Assembly (NCBI GenBank): GCA_022496185.1
Contig: WTXG01000117.1
Span: 1-64,000 of the forward strand
Origin: Multifurca ochricompacta
Taxonomy: Eukaryota; Basidiomycota; Agaricomycetes; Russulales; Russulaceae
DNA: 64,000 nt
Reading direction: 5' to 3'
This document shows, piece after piece, positions 11,401-21,736 of the stretch. Every line of letters begins with the position of its first letter. The stretch's first letter is position 1. The position numbers were made by a program, and so were the translations under genes. Under the pieces are notes generated by a model. The model worked only from the letters and a program-made list of their open reading frames with translations, did no database searches and was not told the DNA's origin.

Positions 11401-14400
11401 TTATCGCGTATCGATAAAGTCATACAGTCGCGATCATTCGCGCGGCTCCTGCACGGAGATAAAATTGGCGAGACTGGTATTTTTTCGTTCGATGAGTCGA
11501 AGCGTATGTTGGCATTCTACGCATCCGCTAGGGTACGTCCCCACCCCGCCTTGGTGTAGTTATATGAACTATAAGAGTTGGCAGATGCAACTACATATCT
11601 TTGTCTTCGATGAAGAGTTTAAGTCCTTGCGCGGAATGGGGTCCGCGATCGACCTTGCTCCGTTCTATAACACTGGTGTATCTATCATTCATGCGTGCTT
11701 CGTTCATGGCAGCGAAGAGATACTATTCGTTGACTCGGATGCTCAGGCGAGAATATTCTCTTTGACCATGCTGCAGCCCAAGTATATCTGATTCTCCTTG
11801 TCTTCGTTTTCACCTTTTTTCTGACTGGTGTTCGTAGACCCGCTTCTCTACAACTTCCGCAGGTACCACGTGCGATCTACTCTTCTCCAGATGGGTCGTG
11901 TGTGCTAGTTGTTCAAGAGGAAAATGGCGTGTCTAGCATGAGGGCATATCATTGGTCTACTTTTGGAAATTCTGATGGGATTCTTATCACACCTGATGAT
12001 TTTCCTGTTGACCTTGGGGCGGCGCTTCTGACGTCTATTGTGAACCGGAATACGATCCATCTGATTGGACTTGATCTGAAGTCGCGGTGTTGTCGATCTC
12101 TTATCCTGGACATCACATGTAAAGCCACGGAGTTCACTTTTCAAGAACAGAGGTCCAATGTGTCATCCAGACATGGAAGACAAACTCTGCATAACTGCTT
12201 AATTGACTGCCACGCTGACGTCTGGGCACGCTTTCCTGTTGTGCCAGCAGTGAAACGCAATACTATAACTTCATCCAGCGACAGGCGGCAGAAGACACTT
12301 CTGTACGTTACCAATGACGATCTGCGTCCATTTTCGTCTCGTTTTTCCGACCTTATTCGCAACTTCACAAAGACTTCACGCAAGCCAACTGGTGACGAGC
12401 TCAGCGGTATCTCTGTGTCGGCACAAACGTTTCCATCTTTTATGCAGCAACTCAACTCAGCTCTGGACTGGTCGGTCTCCCGTTTCCGCGCTGGCGAATG
12501 GCTAGCGGACTTGCTGTGCCTTATACCTATTCACATCGCGGTCACTCATGAGAACAGATTCGTTCCGCTCAAGGACGGCGTTCTGTCTGCGGAGCTAGAG
12601 AAATCGTTACTGGGCGCTGAAGTTAACAGAATCGTTGACAGTTTGTCGCTCGGCTGGTACGAGTCGATCTTCCAATCTTACTGGGCCTCGAAAGTAATTC
12701 ATTCGTTGTATTACCCTTTGTCGTATTCCTAACCCGCACTCCCACATTCCCAGCCGGTAAAGGTTGTATCGTCAATGGGAGAGCAGTCTGTGGGGAAAAG
12801 TTTTACACTCAATCATCTCGTGGATACCTCTTTCGCAGGGAGTGCGATGCGCACTACTGGTTAGTCCTTGCAGTATTGGGATCCGAGGTTATGAAATTGA
12901 CGGAATTTAGAGGGTGTCTGGCTGTCAGTTTCTCCGACAGATGACGCGCTGATAGTTGCATTGGATTTTGAAGGTGAGAAAAAACTTTTTATTTTCAGCT
13001 GTTGGGCAGTCTCAATCACGGACAACAGGCATACACAGTCTTGAGCGTTCGGCTCAGGAGGATGCACTTCTCGTCCTCTTCAACACTGCCATCTCGAATC
13101 TTGTGAGCGAATCTCTTAACTACGCGATCCTCGCTGACATTTGTGCCACGTATAGGTTCTGTTCCGCAACAATTTTGCTTTAAACAGAGATATCACTGGT
13201 CTCTTTCAATCCTTCCAGTCAAGCTCGTCCATTTTAGATCCAGCATCTAATCCGACACTGTTTCAGTCCACACTTGTGGTGATCATCAAAGTGCGCAAGC
13301 ATTGTTTTGTACGATGAATGCTCACCTCTTCCGAAACACTCTAGGACGTTATCGATTCGGATCAAGCTGAGGTGACGAGAGAGTGAGTCCAGGTGTCATT
13401 TACCGTCCACTCTAGCTCTAATAGTGTCTAGATTTTCGGTCAAATTCCAGAAAATAGTTGAGGACGAACAAGACTCTAACTTCATCACCCGCCTTCATGC
13501 GGGAAAGTTAAAGATTGTACCATGGCCAGTGATCGAGTCGAAGGAGTTCTATAAACTTTTTTTGAAGGTCAACAAAATTATTGACAAGCAGCCGGTATCA
13601 CATCAAACTGCTGGCAGCTTCTTACTCACACTGAAGACCTTGATGGCCAAATTGAAGGTTTGTCTGATGAACACACGTCGGGGGCGGATAGCTGATCGCA
13701 GCGCGGTTTGCCGGACAGGCAAATGATTGGGGAGCTGTGCTGCGTATGCTTTCATTTTTTTGGCAGTTGCGCTTCCCCTTGAGTATATGTTTTTAGAAAC
13801 TATGGCGATACATCGCGCGGACAATCTCCTTGCAATATTACCTAATGCCTTGGAGACTGGGTTCTCTGAGATAGACCCAAAGCAGGAGCCGTTAAAGGTA
13901 GGCATAAAGTCATGCCGGTAATACATCAAACTGAAGGCATTAGGACTTTGACACGGACCTCATTATCGAAGCGGAGGATACAGAAGCGCAGTTCCTTCTC
14001 GCAGGGCCAGATACTCCAGTGGCTGATCGTGAACTTCGACTCGCGTCCCTGCGTGAATCTTGGGACAAGGCACATTCTAGGCAACATATCGACGACACTG
14101 AATGGTCTTTCAATCTCGCTGAGTATTTGACACATCTTGTCGACCTGCGTGTGGCCCACGTCGATAAGTGGCTGGGTTCAAACGTAGAGCGATTCCCGTC
14201 AGGAAGCGCGAGCATAGATGAGCTGCGCCGAATGTTTGATAAGGCTGTCATCGACCTCCGAGCCGGCATTCAACTCTGCAAGTCGCAGTGTGCTTCCTGT
14301 AACCTTTTTTGCATACAGATCCGTTCACACGAAGGCGGCCACGATTGTCTGGCTGGCCATAAATGCGTCCACGATTGTTCCCTCTGCAAACGGGATGCAC

Positions 14401-17400
14401 TCCCGGCAACAATTTGTGGCGAAACGTATGTTCACTCGAGTTTGTCATCGACCTCACTGACCACAGTATCGATTTAATAGCGCGGGCCATTCTGGAAACC
14501 ATATGTAAATTTGGGAGTTCTCATTAATTGCGGCGTTCATATATCTTTTGTACGCTAGATGCCGAGTGGGCTTTCATCTATGCGGTCAACCTTGCGAAAA
14601 TTCCGGAAGACGAGGTTGTAATGACAAGTGTGTCAAGGTAGCCCTCGTTACTTGCCGTTGCATGATATATCGAGTCTTACTCTTACTTATTTTCGAGCCG
14701 ATGGAACACGAAGGAAACCACATGTGTTCAGCTCCAGTTCATATGTGTGGTCACGTATGTGTTTGTCAATTAACTATGGCTGAGTTGATGTGGCTTAAAC
14801 CTTGTTTTAGCCGTGCCGCTTGATCGGGTTGAAGCTGCCAAACGGAAAATTGTTCAGCTGTTCCGGGACATGTCCTATTCCGCTGTGAGTTAGACCATTA
14901 CTCACCAGGCAGTACCTGACCATGTCTCATTCAGAGATCGAGAACACGTGGACCATGAGTGTGGAGAAAGAGAATGTCCTGTTTCCTGTCAACTATGCAA
15001 CCGAATGTGCAGCGAGAGCCACTTGCATGGCCTGGAACCACACCAGAATCACCTTTGCGGGTATGACTACACTCTCCTTTCTGTGGCGTTTCTCAGCTCA
15101 GTGTTGTAGAAAGGAACACTCTTGTAGTGCCTTATGCTCGGGGGAATATGCGAAATCCGAACGACTCCCCAGTCCATTGAGGCAACATTTACCGGCACGC
15201 ACTCAGTCTTCCAATACACGAAGGTCAGCCTATGGTTTTACAAGAGATATCCTAATATTCTAAATCTGTCCATAGTATGCTCAAGGTGTGTTCGAAAAGG
15301 CTTACCAGAAGTTCTTCTAAGAGCGTATGTCTACAGATGCGAAGCGTCTTCCCTGTGCCAAGATAATCAAGCCAGGGGAGGTCGAGCATCCAGGTCCTCA
15401 TATTCATAGCGATGAACCGAAGCCCTTCCACTTCTGCGAGAGCCGGTGAGCTACTTTGACGTGTGCTGCCTCTCACCGACGTTTACCCACTCTAGATGTG
15501 AGAACTGTGGTTATCTATGCACACTTCCTTTTGGTTTGTCATTAACCCTCTACTTATATCACCCCCTAACTAATTTTAACCTAGGGCATCCACAACAGGA
15601 ACACGAAACTAGTCATGGATCGATGTCCAAAACAAAATGGGCTATCGATGGTCCTGATGGAACCAGCCTCGAGTTGGGAGGACATAAATTTTCATCGAAT
15701 GATGAGGGTGGCCCTATGCTATGTAATATGGTGTGCGCGTCGATGGGAAGACATGTTCATATCGACTTCTGCCGCGGTGATGCCTCCCATAATTCAGAAA
15801 CTCTGCATATCAAGAAAAGAATTGTTCCAAGGCCTCGAATACCCAAGGATTGGATCACTCATGGCCTTCACTGGCGTCGAATGGGTGAGCTTGTCAAATG
15901 AATTATTCTTCCGTATATTACTCATGTGTTTATCAGGTTTCAAAGGTAATCAGGGACAGTTATTTCACGTTATATGATTTCAACCAAAGTGTCTCCGCAG
16001 ATCCTTATTCTCGCGAAGATCAGGCGAATTTTGCGAAGTGGTATGTAGACTGGTTTCGAAACGTAACGGTACAATGCTTATAATAATGGCAATAGTGATG
16101 CGTTGTGCGCAGGTAATGAGTCTCGTATTTTGCGAACTATTTTTCCTTCGCATTAAGACTACTTCAATAAGGCCCTGAACATTATGTGGAAGAGGGTGGT
16201 GTTAATGCGCAGCCATCCCGTTGCACCCAGGCACTATTTCATGCGCCGATGGACGGGGCAAATGTGCCTTCTGGTATTGGATATGTGTCAAATGATGGTC
16301 ACCACTTTACATGTAAAAATCCAATATTTATGCAGCCAGTCCACCATGTGTAAGTCATCAGTTTCCTTTAACCCAACTACCAATGTACTTAATTTAGACT
16401 TTCCACAGGATCTTCGTCATCGACAGGTAAGTTCTGTGCCAGGTTTCCTCAAGTCTCCACTAACACATGAGACAGATCCTCATCCATGCGGAGAAAGGAC
16501 AGAATGCCACTTCGAAACGTTGCCGGGTACGACCGCATCATACTCACTGCAAATAACAGACTTGGGGCAGTATTTTCGGCTCTTTATAGTTTCTGGCTAG
16601 CTCGTCAGGCTGCAATTTCCCGCAATGCACATTTGCATTTGGGTGTTGATAGGCGCGACGCGTACAGCTTGATCTTCTTTGATAATGAGTCGACGATTTG
16701 TCTCGAGAACGACTCCACGAGCTCCCCCGACGAGCTGCTGACCGCCGCCTTGCAATATGGGCCTAGTGTTGGAACAAATTTTTCATGTGCGCTTGAGAGC
16801 ACACAGAAGGTCATGGATTCTCACTGGAGCAGAGAAAGGTACTGCTTAAGATTACCCCGCGCGATAAGATCATGCGATTCATGCGATCCACTAACATTTT
16901 CTGTAGGGCACCTGTCGTGATCTTCTTGTCTGACGGTGAGGGCATGATCAAGGATGAAACGATGTATAACATCTGTCGCAGCGCTGTGCGCCAGGGGTTA
17001 GTACAACTTCAACCACACATCAGAGGGTGGCTAACGATGCAAACTCCAGGAAGCCACTCTCATTTCATGCAGTCCTTTTTGGGGAGGAAGCATATTCATC
17101 CACGCTACGTAGGATGGCACGGATTGCGCAAAAAGTACAAGAGAGTGTGCCACAGAATCCATTTCTCCCTGCTAGTGCCAACCTGTTGTCTTCTTATACA
17201 ACTGCTCTTGATACGGTGAAGAGGTTAAATACTTCGGAACTATTCGGGTATTGACTTTTATTAGGTTCAACTGGCAGTCACTTTTCAGGACTTCGCCCAG
17301 TCATTGACAAAGCCCAGGGCCTTCTTGTTTTGCCCGGAACCAATCCGCGGTGAGTTCGAGGTAAAGCGCGCTTTCAAGCGAGGAGAGAGGCAAAGACTGG

Positions 17401-17429
17401 AGGGAGGAGGAGAGGGAGCCTCAAGATAA
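8489..17429 (+). CDS. Giant protein: very-large-GTPase-like G domain, Cys/His-rich zinc region and VWA domain
   Basis: More than 20 exons with small introns read through as one protein. The N-terminal part includes LLDLITEQGSGGL (8674 on). A long helical and beta-rich region follows (9.0-12.7 kb). The G domain (about 12754-13720) has the P-loop GEQSVGKSF, a DxxG motif as LDFEG split by an intron at 12974, then LNRDITGLFQSFQ, resembling the GBP/VLIG-type GTPases. Cys/His clusters reminiscent of NF-X1 fingers lie at about 14270-15120 (for example CKSQCASC, CQLCNRMC). A conserved-looking block follows (GHPQQEHETSHGSM, about 15590). A VWA domain (about 16400-17230) has a complete MIDAS: DRSSS split by an intron near 16430, GTNFS, and FLSDGEG. 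The start is uncertain. One-base frame breaks appear near 8916 and 15138. The last 25 or so codons lie in repeat DNA. The cellular role is unknown; nucleotide-driven scaffold assembly is only a guess from the domains. Confidence 0.7.
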
Positions 17430-17760
17430 CTATTACTTCGAATTTGAGAGTTTGTTGTGCTTGAACTTGGTGAAAATGCTGCTACTTGGTTCTGTTTGAC
17501 CTTGGGCTTGATATTGTTGATAGGTTCCTTAGTGTATGGATCTGATCCGCGGTGAGTGCGAGGCAAAGGATAGAGGTGGAGGAGAAGAGAGAGGGAAACG
17601 AGGGAGCTCCTGAGATAACTAAAGTTTGAATGAGAGTGTATTGTGTGTGAACTGGTGAATTTTCTCCTTTCCGGTTCTGTTTGACCATGCACTGATGTTG
17701 TTGAAAATTTCCTTAGCACACAAAGAAAGAAAGAGAGAGAATGCTAGTGTAACGGGTGCT
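17339..17760. repeat. Two tandem units of a dispersed repeat (LTR-like family)
   Basis: A unit of about 200 bp (ATCCGCGGTGAG...GAGATAACT...TTCTGTTTGACC...) occurs twice here, at about 17339-17530 and 17531-17730. It recurs at about 48851-49100. The first unit overlaps the 3' coding end of the giant gene, supplying its stop codon at 17427-17429. Confidence 0.65.
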
Positions 17761-17843
17761 AATTCTGCATTTTCAATAAAAGATTAGATAAGATGTGGGG
17801 ATTGTGACAAGAATTTGGAGTGAAAATGCCTGTCAGAAAGCTG

Positions 17844-18071
17844 TGTTGAACACAGAGATTAATGTGGAAACGCAGCCTGAGGTAGCAAGATAAATCTGGT
17901 CAGAAAAACTACTTTGTAAGATACAGAAATATTATCTTTAAATACTGTAAGGAGTGTGCTGTGCTGTAATCGCTGTAATCATGAGGAATCATTGTAGGTA
18001 TCAGCTTGCACCGCCAACACCGGTCACCTCTGATCCGGTTCAGCCAACTCTGATCCGTTACCAGCTCAACA
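17844..18071. repeat. LTR-like repeat, first copy (copia/TRIM-like)
   Basis: 228 bp with inverted ends TGTTGA...TCAACA, as in copia-type LTRs. Its 3' portion (AAATACTGTAAGGAGTGTGC...CACCTCTGATCCGG...CAGCTCAACA) is repeated in direct orientation at about 18960-19151. The hAT-like element at 18116-18875 fills nearly all the space between the copies. No flanking duplication is visible. Confidence 0.5.
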
Positions 18072-18115
18072 ATTAATACATGCATAAGACTTGAAGTTGT
18101 CAGAGGAGCTCTGCC

Positions 18116-18875
18116 TAGTGATTGTCAAAAGTTTTCATACCCACATGGGTAAGCACCACGGGTTTTTCTGGGTATTGGTACAGGTATACAACTCCCATAC
18201 CCACATAGTAGTGATTGGCAAGGGTTTTCGTTTTCAAACCCGTGCGGATAAGTGCGACGGGCTTTGCCGGGTACGGGTACATTCCCAACCCGCCAGAAAC
18301 TCGTACCAGCGCAGCGGGGTTGGCGGGTATAGGTGCCCATTTGGTCATTGACTGAAATTCAAAAAGATTATAAAACACATCTGCAGCCCCAAAAGGACAT
18401 TGATGTATGCTACATGATGTCTTTAAATATGTTCTAGTGCTATCCTACAAAATATAAAAGCAGATCAACAGTGCAATGTAAAGTAAAATTGTTATCAGTG
18501 ATCCACTTTCTTAGAAATCGTTATGCATCTGTTTTATTAACGTGCAAGCAATTCTGCCAGCCTGGCACTAGTTGCACTTGTATAAAATAAAACAAGAATA
18601 ATAAAATTTAAATAAAGAATCCATTTAATTTTCATCTTCTGAACATAAGCTAACAATTCTTGAGGGGTTTTGAGTAGCCATAAATGAACATGTTGTGTCC
18701 AAGTGCTTATCTCCTTGACCGGGATGGTCCGGGCCTGTTATCCGAAATGCGCAACACAAGTAAAGAACTTGCATGCTTTTTCACAGGTAACCCTTACCTG
18801 TCACTACGAGTGCGGGTATGGGTACGGGTACGGGTACCAAAGAAGATATTCAAGGGTTACCCCTGCCGATCACTA
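18116..18875. mobile_element. Non-autonomous hAT-like element (type A), deleted composite copy
   Basis: 760 bp, starting TAGTGATTGTCAAAAG and ending with an inverted end matching TAGTGATCGGCAGGGG. The flanks GCTCTGCC (18108-18115) and GCTATGCA (18876-18883) match at 6 of 8 bases, an eroded duplication. A second left-end-like sequence, TAGTGATTGGCAAGGG, occurs inside at about 18206, so the left end is doubled. The middle of the 1450-bp form is missing. Confidence 0.7.
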
Positions 18876-18925
18876 GCTATGCACACGGTAAAGATAATTT
18901 AAGTAAACACTCGCCGAGTCACTGG

Positions 18926-18958
18926 CACTTCAGTTTGTGAATGATCAAAACTGAAGTG
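18926..18958. repeat. Perfect 11-bp inverted repeat (hairpin)
   Basis: CACTTCAGTTT is followed, after about ten bases, by AAACTGAAGTG. It sits just upstream of the second LTR-like copy. Possible end of a small palindromic element; no function can be assigned. Confidence 0.6.
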
Positions 18959-18959
18959 C

Positions 18960-19151
18960 AAGCTACATAAGTATCGTCCTTAAATACTGTAAAGAGTGTG
19001 CTGTGCTGTGGCCATAAAGGATTGTATCTTAATCATAGTAATCATAATAAACAAGTGAAATGTCAGTAAGTATATCACAATTTCCACTTAAGTCTGTCTT
19101 GCACTGGCAACACCAGTCACCTCTGATCTAGTCCTGATCCGTTCCCAGCTC
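18960..19151. repeat. LTR-like repeat, second (5'-truncated) copy
   Basis: Direct repeat of the 3' portion of 17844-18071, ending CAGCTCAACA. About 20 bases downstream is ATGGTATCC, weakly like a copia primer-binding site, which would make this a 5' LTR remnant rather than a 3' LTR. Confidence 0.45.
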
Positions 19152-20292
19152 AACACCATTTATGATCCATATCAATATGGTATCCAATGTGGCACCCTGG
19201 CCATTCTAGTCATGCTAGTCATGCTTGGTGGAAAATGCAAGTGATGGTGGATGACTGCACTTCTCTTGGCTTACCATAGCAGACATTGTCAAACAATTGG
19301 TGCTGATGGTCCGGAAGTACTGGTTGACTTCTCTCAGCCCATCTGTGCCGGTGCGCCAAATTCTTGAATTATTACATCAGTGCAGTCCAAACCTGCAGTG
19401 TTGATGCTACCGAACGGCAGATGAGAATTTTGAACAAATATTTGGTGGTTAATATATCATAGTCGACTTCTCTCAGAACGTGGCATCGGTCTGACCACCT
19501 TAAATCTAATATACCCTCTAGAACCGGAACATTGTTTGCAGTAGCTGCAACCTGCGGAAGACCAGTAACGACACTCTCGAGTCCTTGAACTTCTCGTCGT
19601 CGTCGGTTACTCAAGTCTACCACCGGGTATTCGATCCTCCCGATCCCGTGATCTGTACTGACTGGATCACATGACAAGTTAGCCCCATGACTGTGTGTAA
19701 GGCTCGGCTCGGCTCGGAGATTCCGTGAAATCGCACAACTCACACACTCTCATCTCGAGATTTCTTGCAGCTGCACCTCCGGCCTCGTCCTGCTACAACA
19801 ACGCCACAAAATTTTTCCTTATCTCTTCATACATGTATGAGGATTTAGACTGGGCTTAGAATGCGACTCCACGGACCAGATCTACGGCACCCTTATCACC
19901 GCACCAGAGCCTCCACCAACGCCATGTACGCCCAATTCACGAAATGGGTGTCGATTATGTCTGTTTAAGGTCTAAGAAAGGCTACCGATGAACGGAAATG
20001 GAAGGTGCCCGGTTCGCGGTGCCCGTCTTCCGCCGAGTTGATGAAGCAAAGTACGTGGGCTTCTTCCAACAGTTCAAGTCGGCTTTTTGCGCATCCTTCG
20101 CCCGTGTCGGTCCGCTGTCGAGCACTCTCAATCGCACACCCATTCGTGTCCTTCCCGCTAAATCCTCAAATTAATTACGAATCCCCTGGACTTGCAGTTC
20201 CCGTGACGAACTATGCGTTCGGTTTATAAACCCCTCGGTTGAATCTGGGACCAGACATCAACAACTTTTAAGCCCTCCTACTCATACATACC
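19152..20292. other. Intergenic region upstream of the SDR gene
   Basis: No convincing gene; small ORFs (for example minus 19372-19743) lack features. A TATA-like TTTATAAACCCC lies at about 20223, roughly 70 bases before the SDR start codon, a plausible core promoter. Confidence 0.4.
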
Positions 20293-21493
20293 ATGGTCAG
20301 CAGCACTACAAGAGTTTGGTTCATCACAGGTATGACGCCTTATGTCTTCGACATTTCAACTTCCGTCACCTTACACTCATTCCAGGCGCGTCGACGGGCC
20401 TGGGCTCGGCACTCACGCGTTCCGTTCTTGCTCGCGGTGATTATGTTATAGCGACTGCACGGTCGCTGAGGTCTTTCGATGAACTACGTCAAGACCCGAC
20501 GATCGACAAGACAAGACTTAAGTTTTTGGTTCTGGATGTCACCTCGCCAATGGAGGAGATAGTGCACGTCGCGGAGGAAGCCCTGGGAATCTGGGGTCGC
20601 ATCGACGTCCTTGTCAACAATGCTGGTACACTAACCTATGGCGCCAGCGAGGAACTTGGGTGAGTGATGCTCCTCTCCTTGGAAAATCGTATGAGACACA
20701 AGACCCGCGGATCTACAGTGCTGAAGGGATTATGAAAGATATGAAAACAAATTTCGTCGGACCCATGAATGTCACCAACGCCATCCTTCCATACATGCGC
20801 TCGCGGCGTGATGGTACCATCGTTTTTGTCGGAAGCCGTTCCGCTTATCGGACTCAAATGATTGTGAGAACGTTTGGCCTCTTCATTTACTTGTTCTCTG
20901 CTCACCCCCAAGTGTGCTTCTTAGGGCGTAGGTAAGCATTGAATCCAAAGTTAGGTTCATGCGATCGTTCAACGCCGACCTTGTTGTTGTCACCTCCAGC
21001 ATCTTATTCCTCTTCGAAAGCAGCCCTCCACTGTACATCTCACGTCTTTATCTCTCATTTTTATACTCTGCTGACGTATTGCCTTGTTCTGCTTCCAGCG
21101 TACGGGGAGACGCTCGCCGCTGAGCTAGAATACTTCAATATTCGCGTGATAATCGCCGTTCCAGGTGGCTTCGCCACCAAGATCAATGCCCCGAAGCGCT
21201 CGGGTAGGCCACTTGAGGGCTACGAGGTAGTACGCGACCACATGGACAATACCGTACCGAAGTATGTCAATATCCCGAAGGGTGACCCTGCGTTAGGCAT
21301 GGGCGCCCTCGTCGATGTCGTGCGTGGTGAAGGCCGCGCCGCTGGTCGCGGCCCACCCCCGCTTTGGCTGTTCCTCGGGGAGGACTCCATGCTCGACGTG
21401 CGCGCTCGCGTGGAGAAGCTACAGTCTACTCTGGATGAATGGAAGGATGTGGGCTCGAATCTGGGTCTTCCCGTAGAGCAGCTTTCGGCTTGA
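20293..21493 (+). CDS. Short-chain dehydrogenase/reductase
   Basis: Six exons by inspection: 20293-20329, 20386-20659, 20719-20863, 20925-20931, 21000-21032 and 21099-21493, giving about 300 residues, normal for classical SDRs. The N-terminal Rossmann motif TGASTGLG (TGxxxGxG) spans the first intron. LVLDVTS and VNNAG (NNAG) follow; the catalytic Ser lies in VGSRS and YSSSK gives the YxxxK pair. These residues predict an NAD(P)H-dependent oxidoreductase, probably cytosolic; the substrate cannot be inferred. One exon is only 7 nt, needed to join the Ser and Tyr-Lys parts in frame. The ATG follows CTCATACATACC and a TATA-like box about 70 bases upstream. All catalytic residues are present, so the gene looks functional. 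Confidence 0.85.
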
Positions 21494-21736
21494 ATTGTAA
21501 TCTAAATTGTCATTTTATTCCCCAGTTACACTCTGTGTAAGATATAATAGTAGTACCATATAACAATTGAGTCTGCCATACTGTGGCACGTGACATTGCC
21601 TCGGGTTGTCTGTTCTCGAAACTGTTTCTCGCATATCCACTCCAATTCCTCTTGCATCCTACCCTTGGGTGTCATCATACATCACCACCATCTTGTGCAC
21701 ATATTATCTCTCTCCTGACTCCCTTCCGACCCAAAC

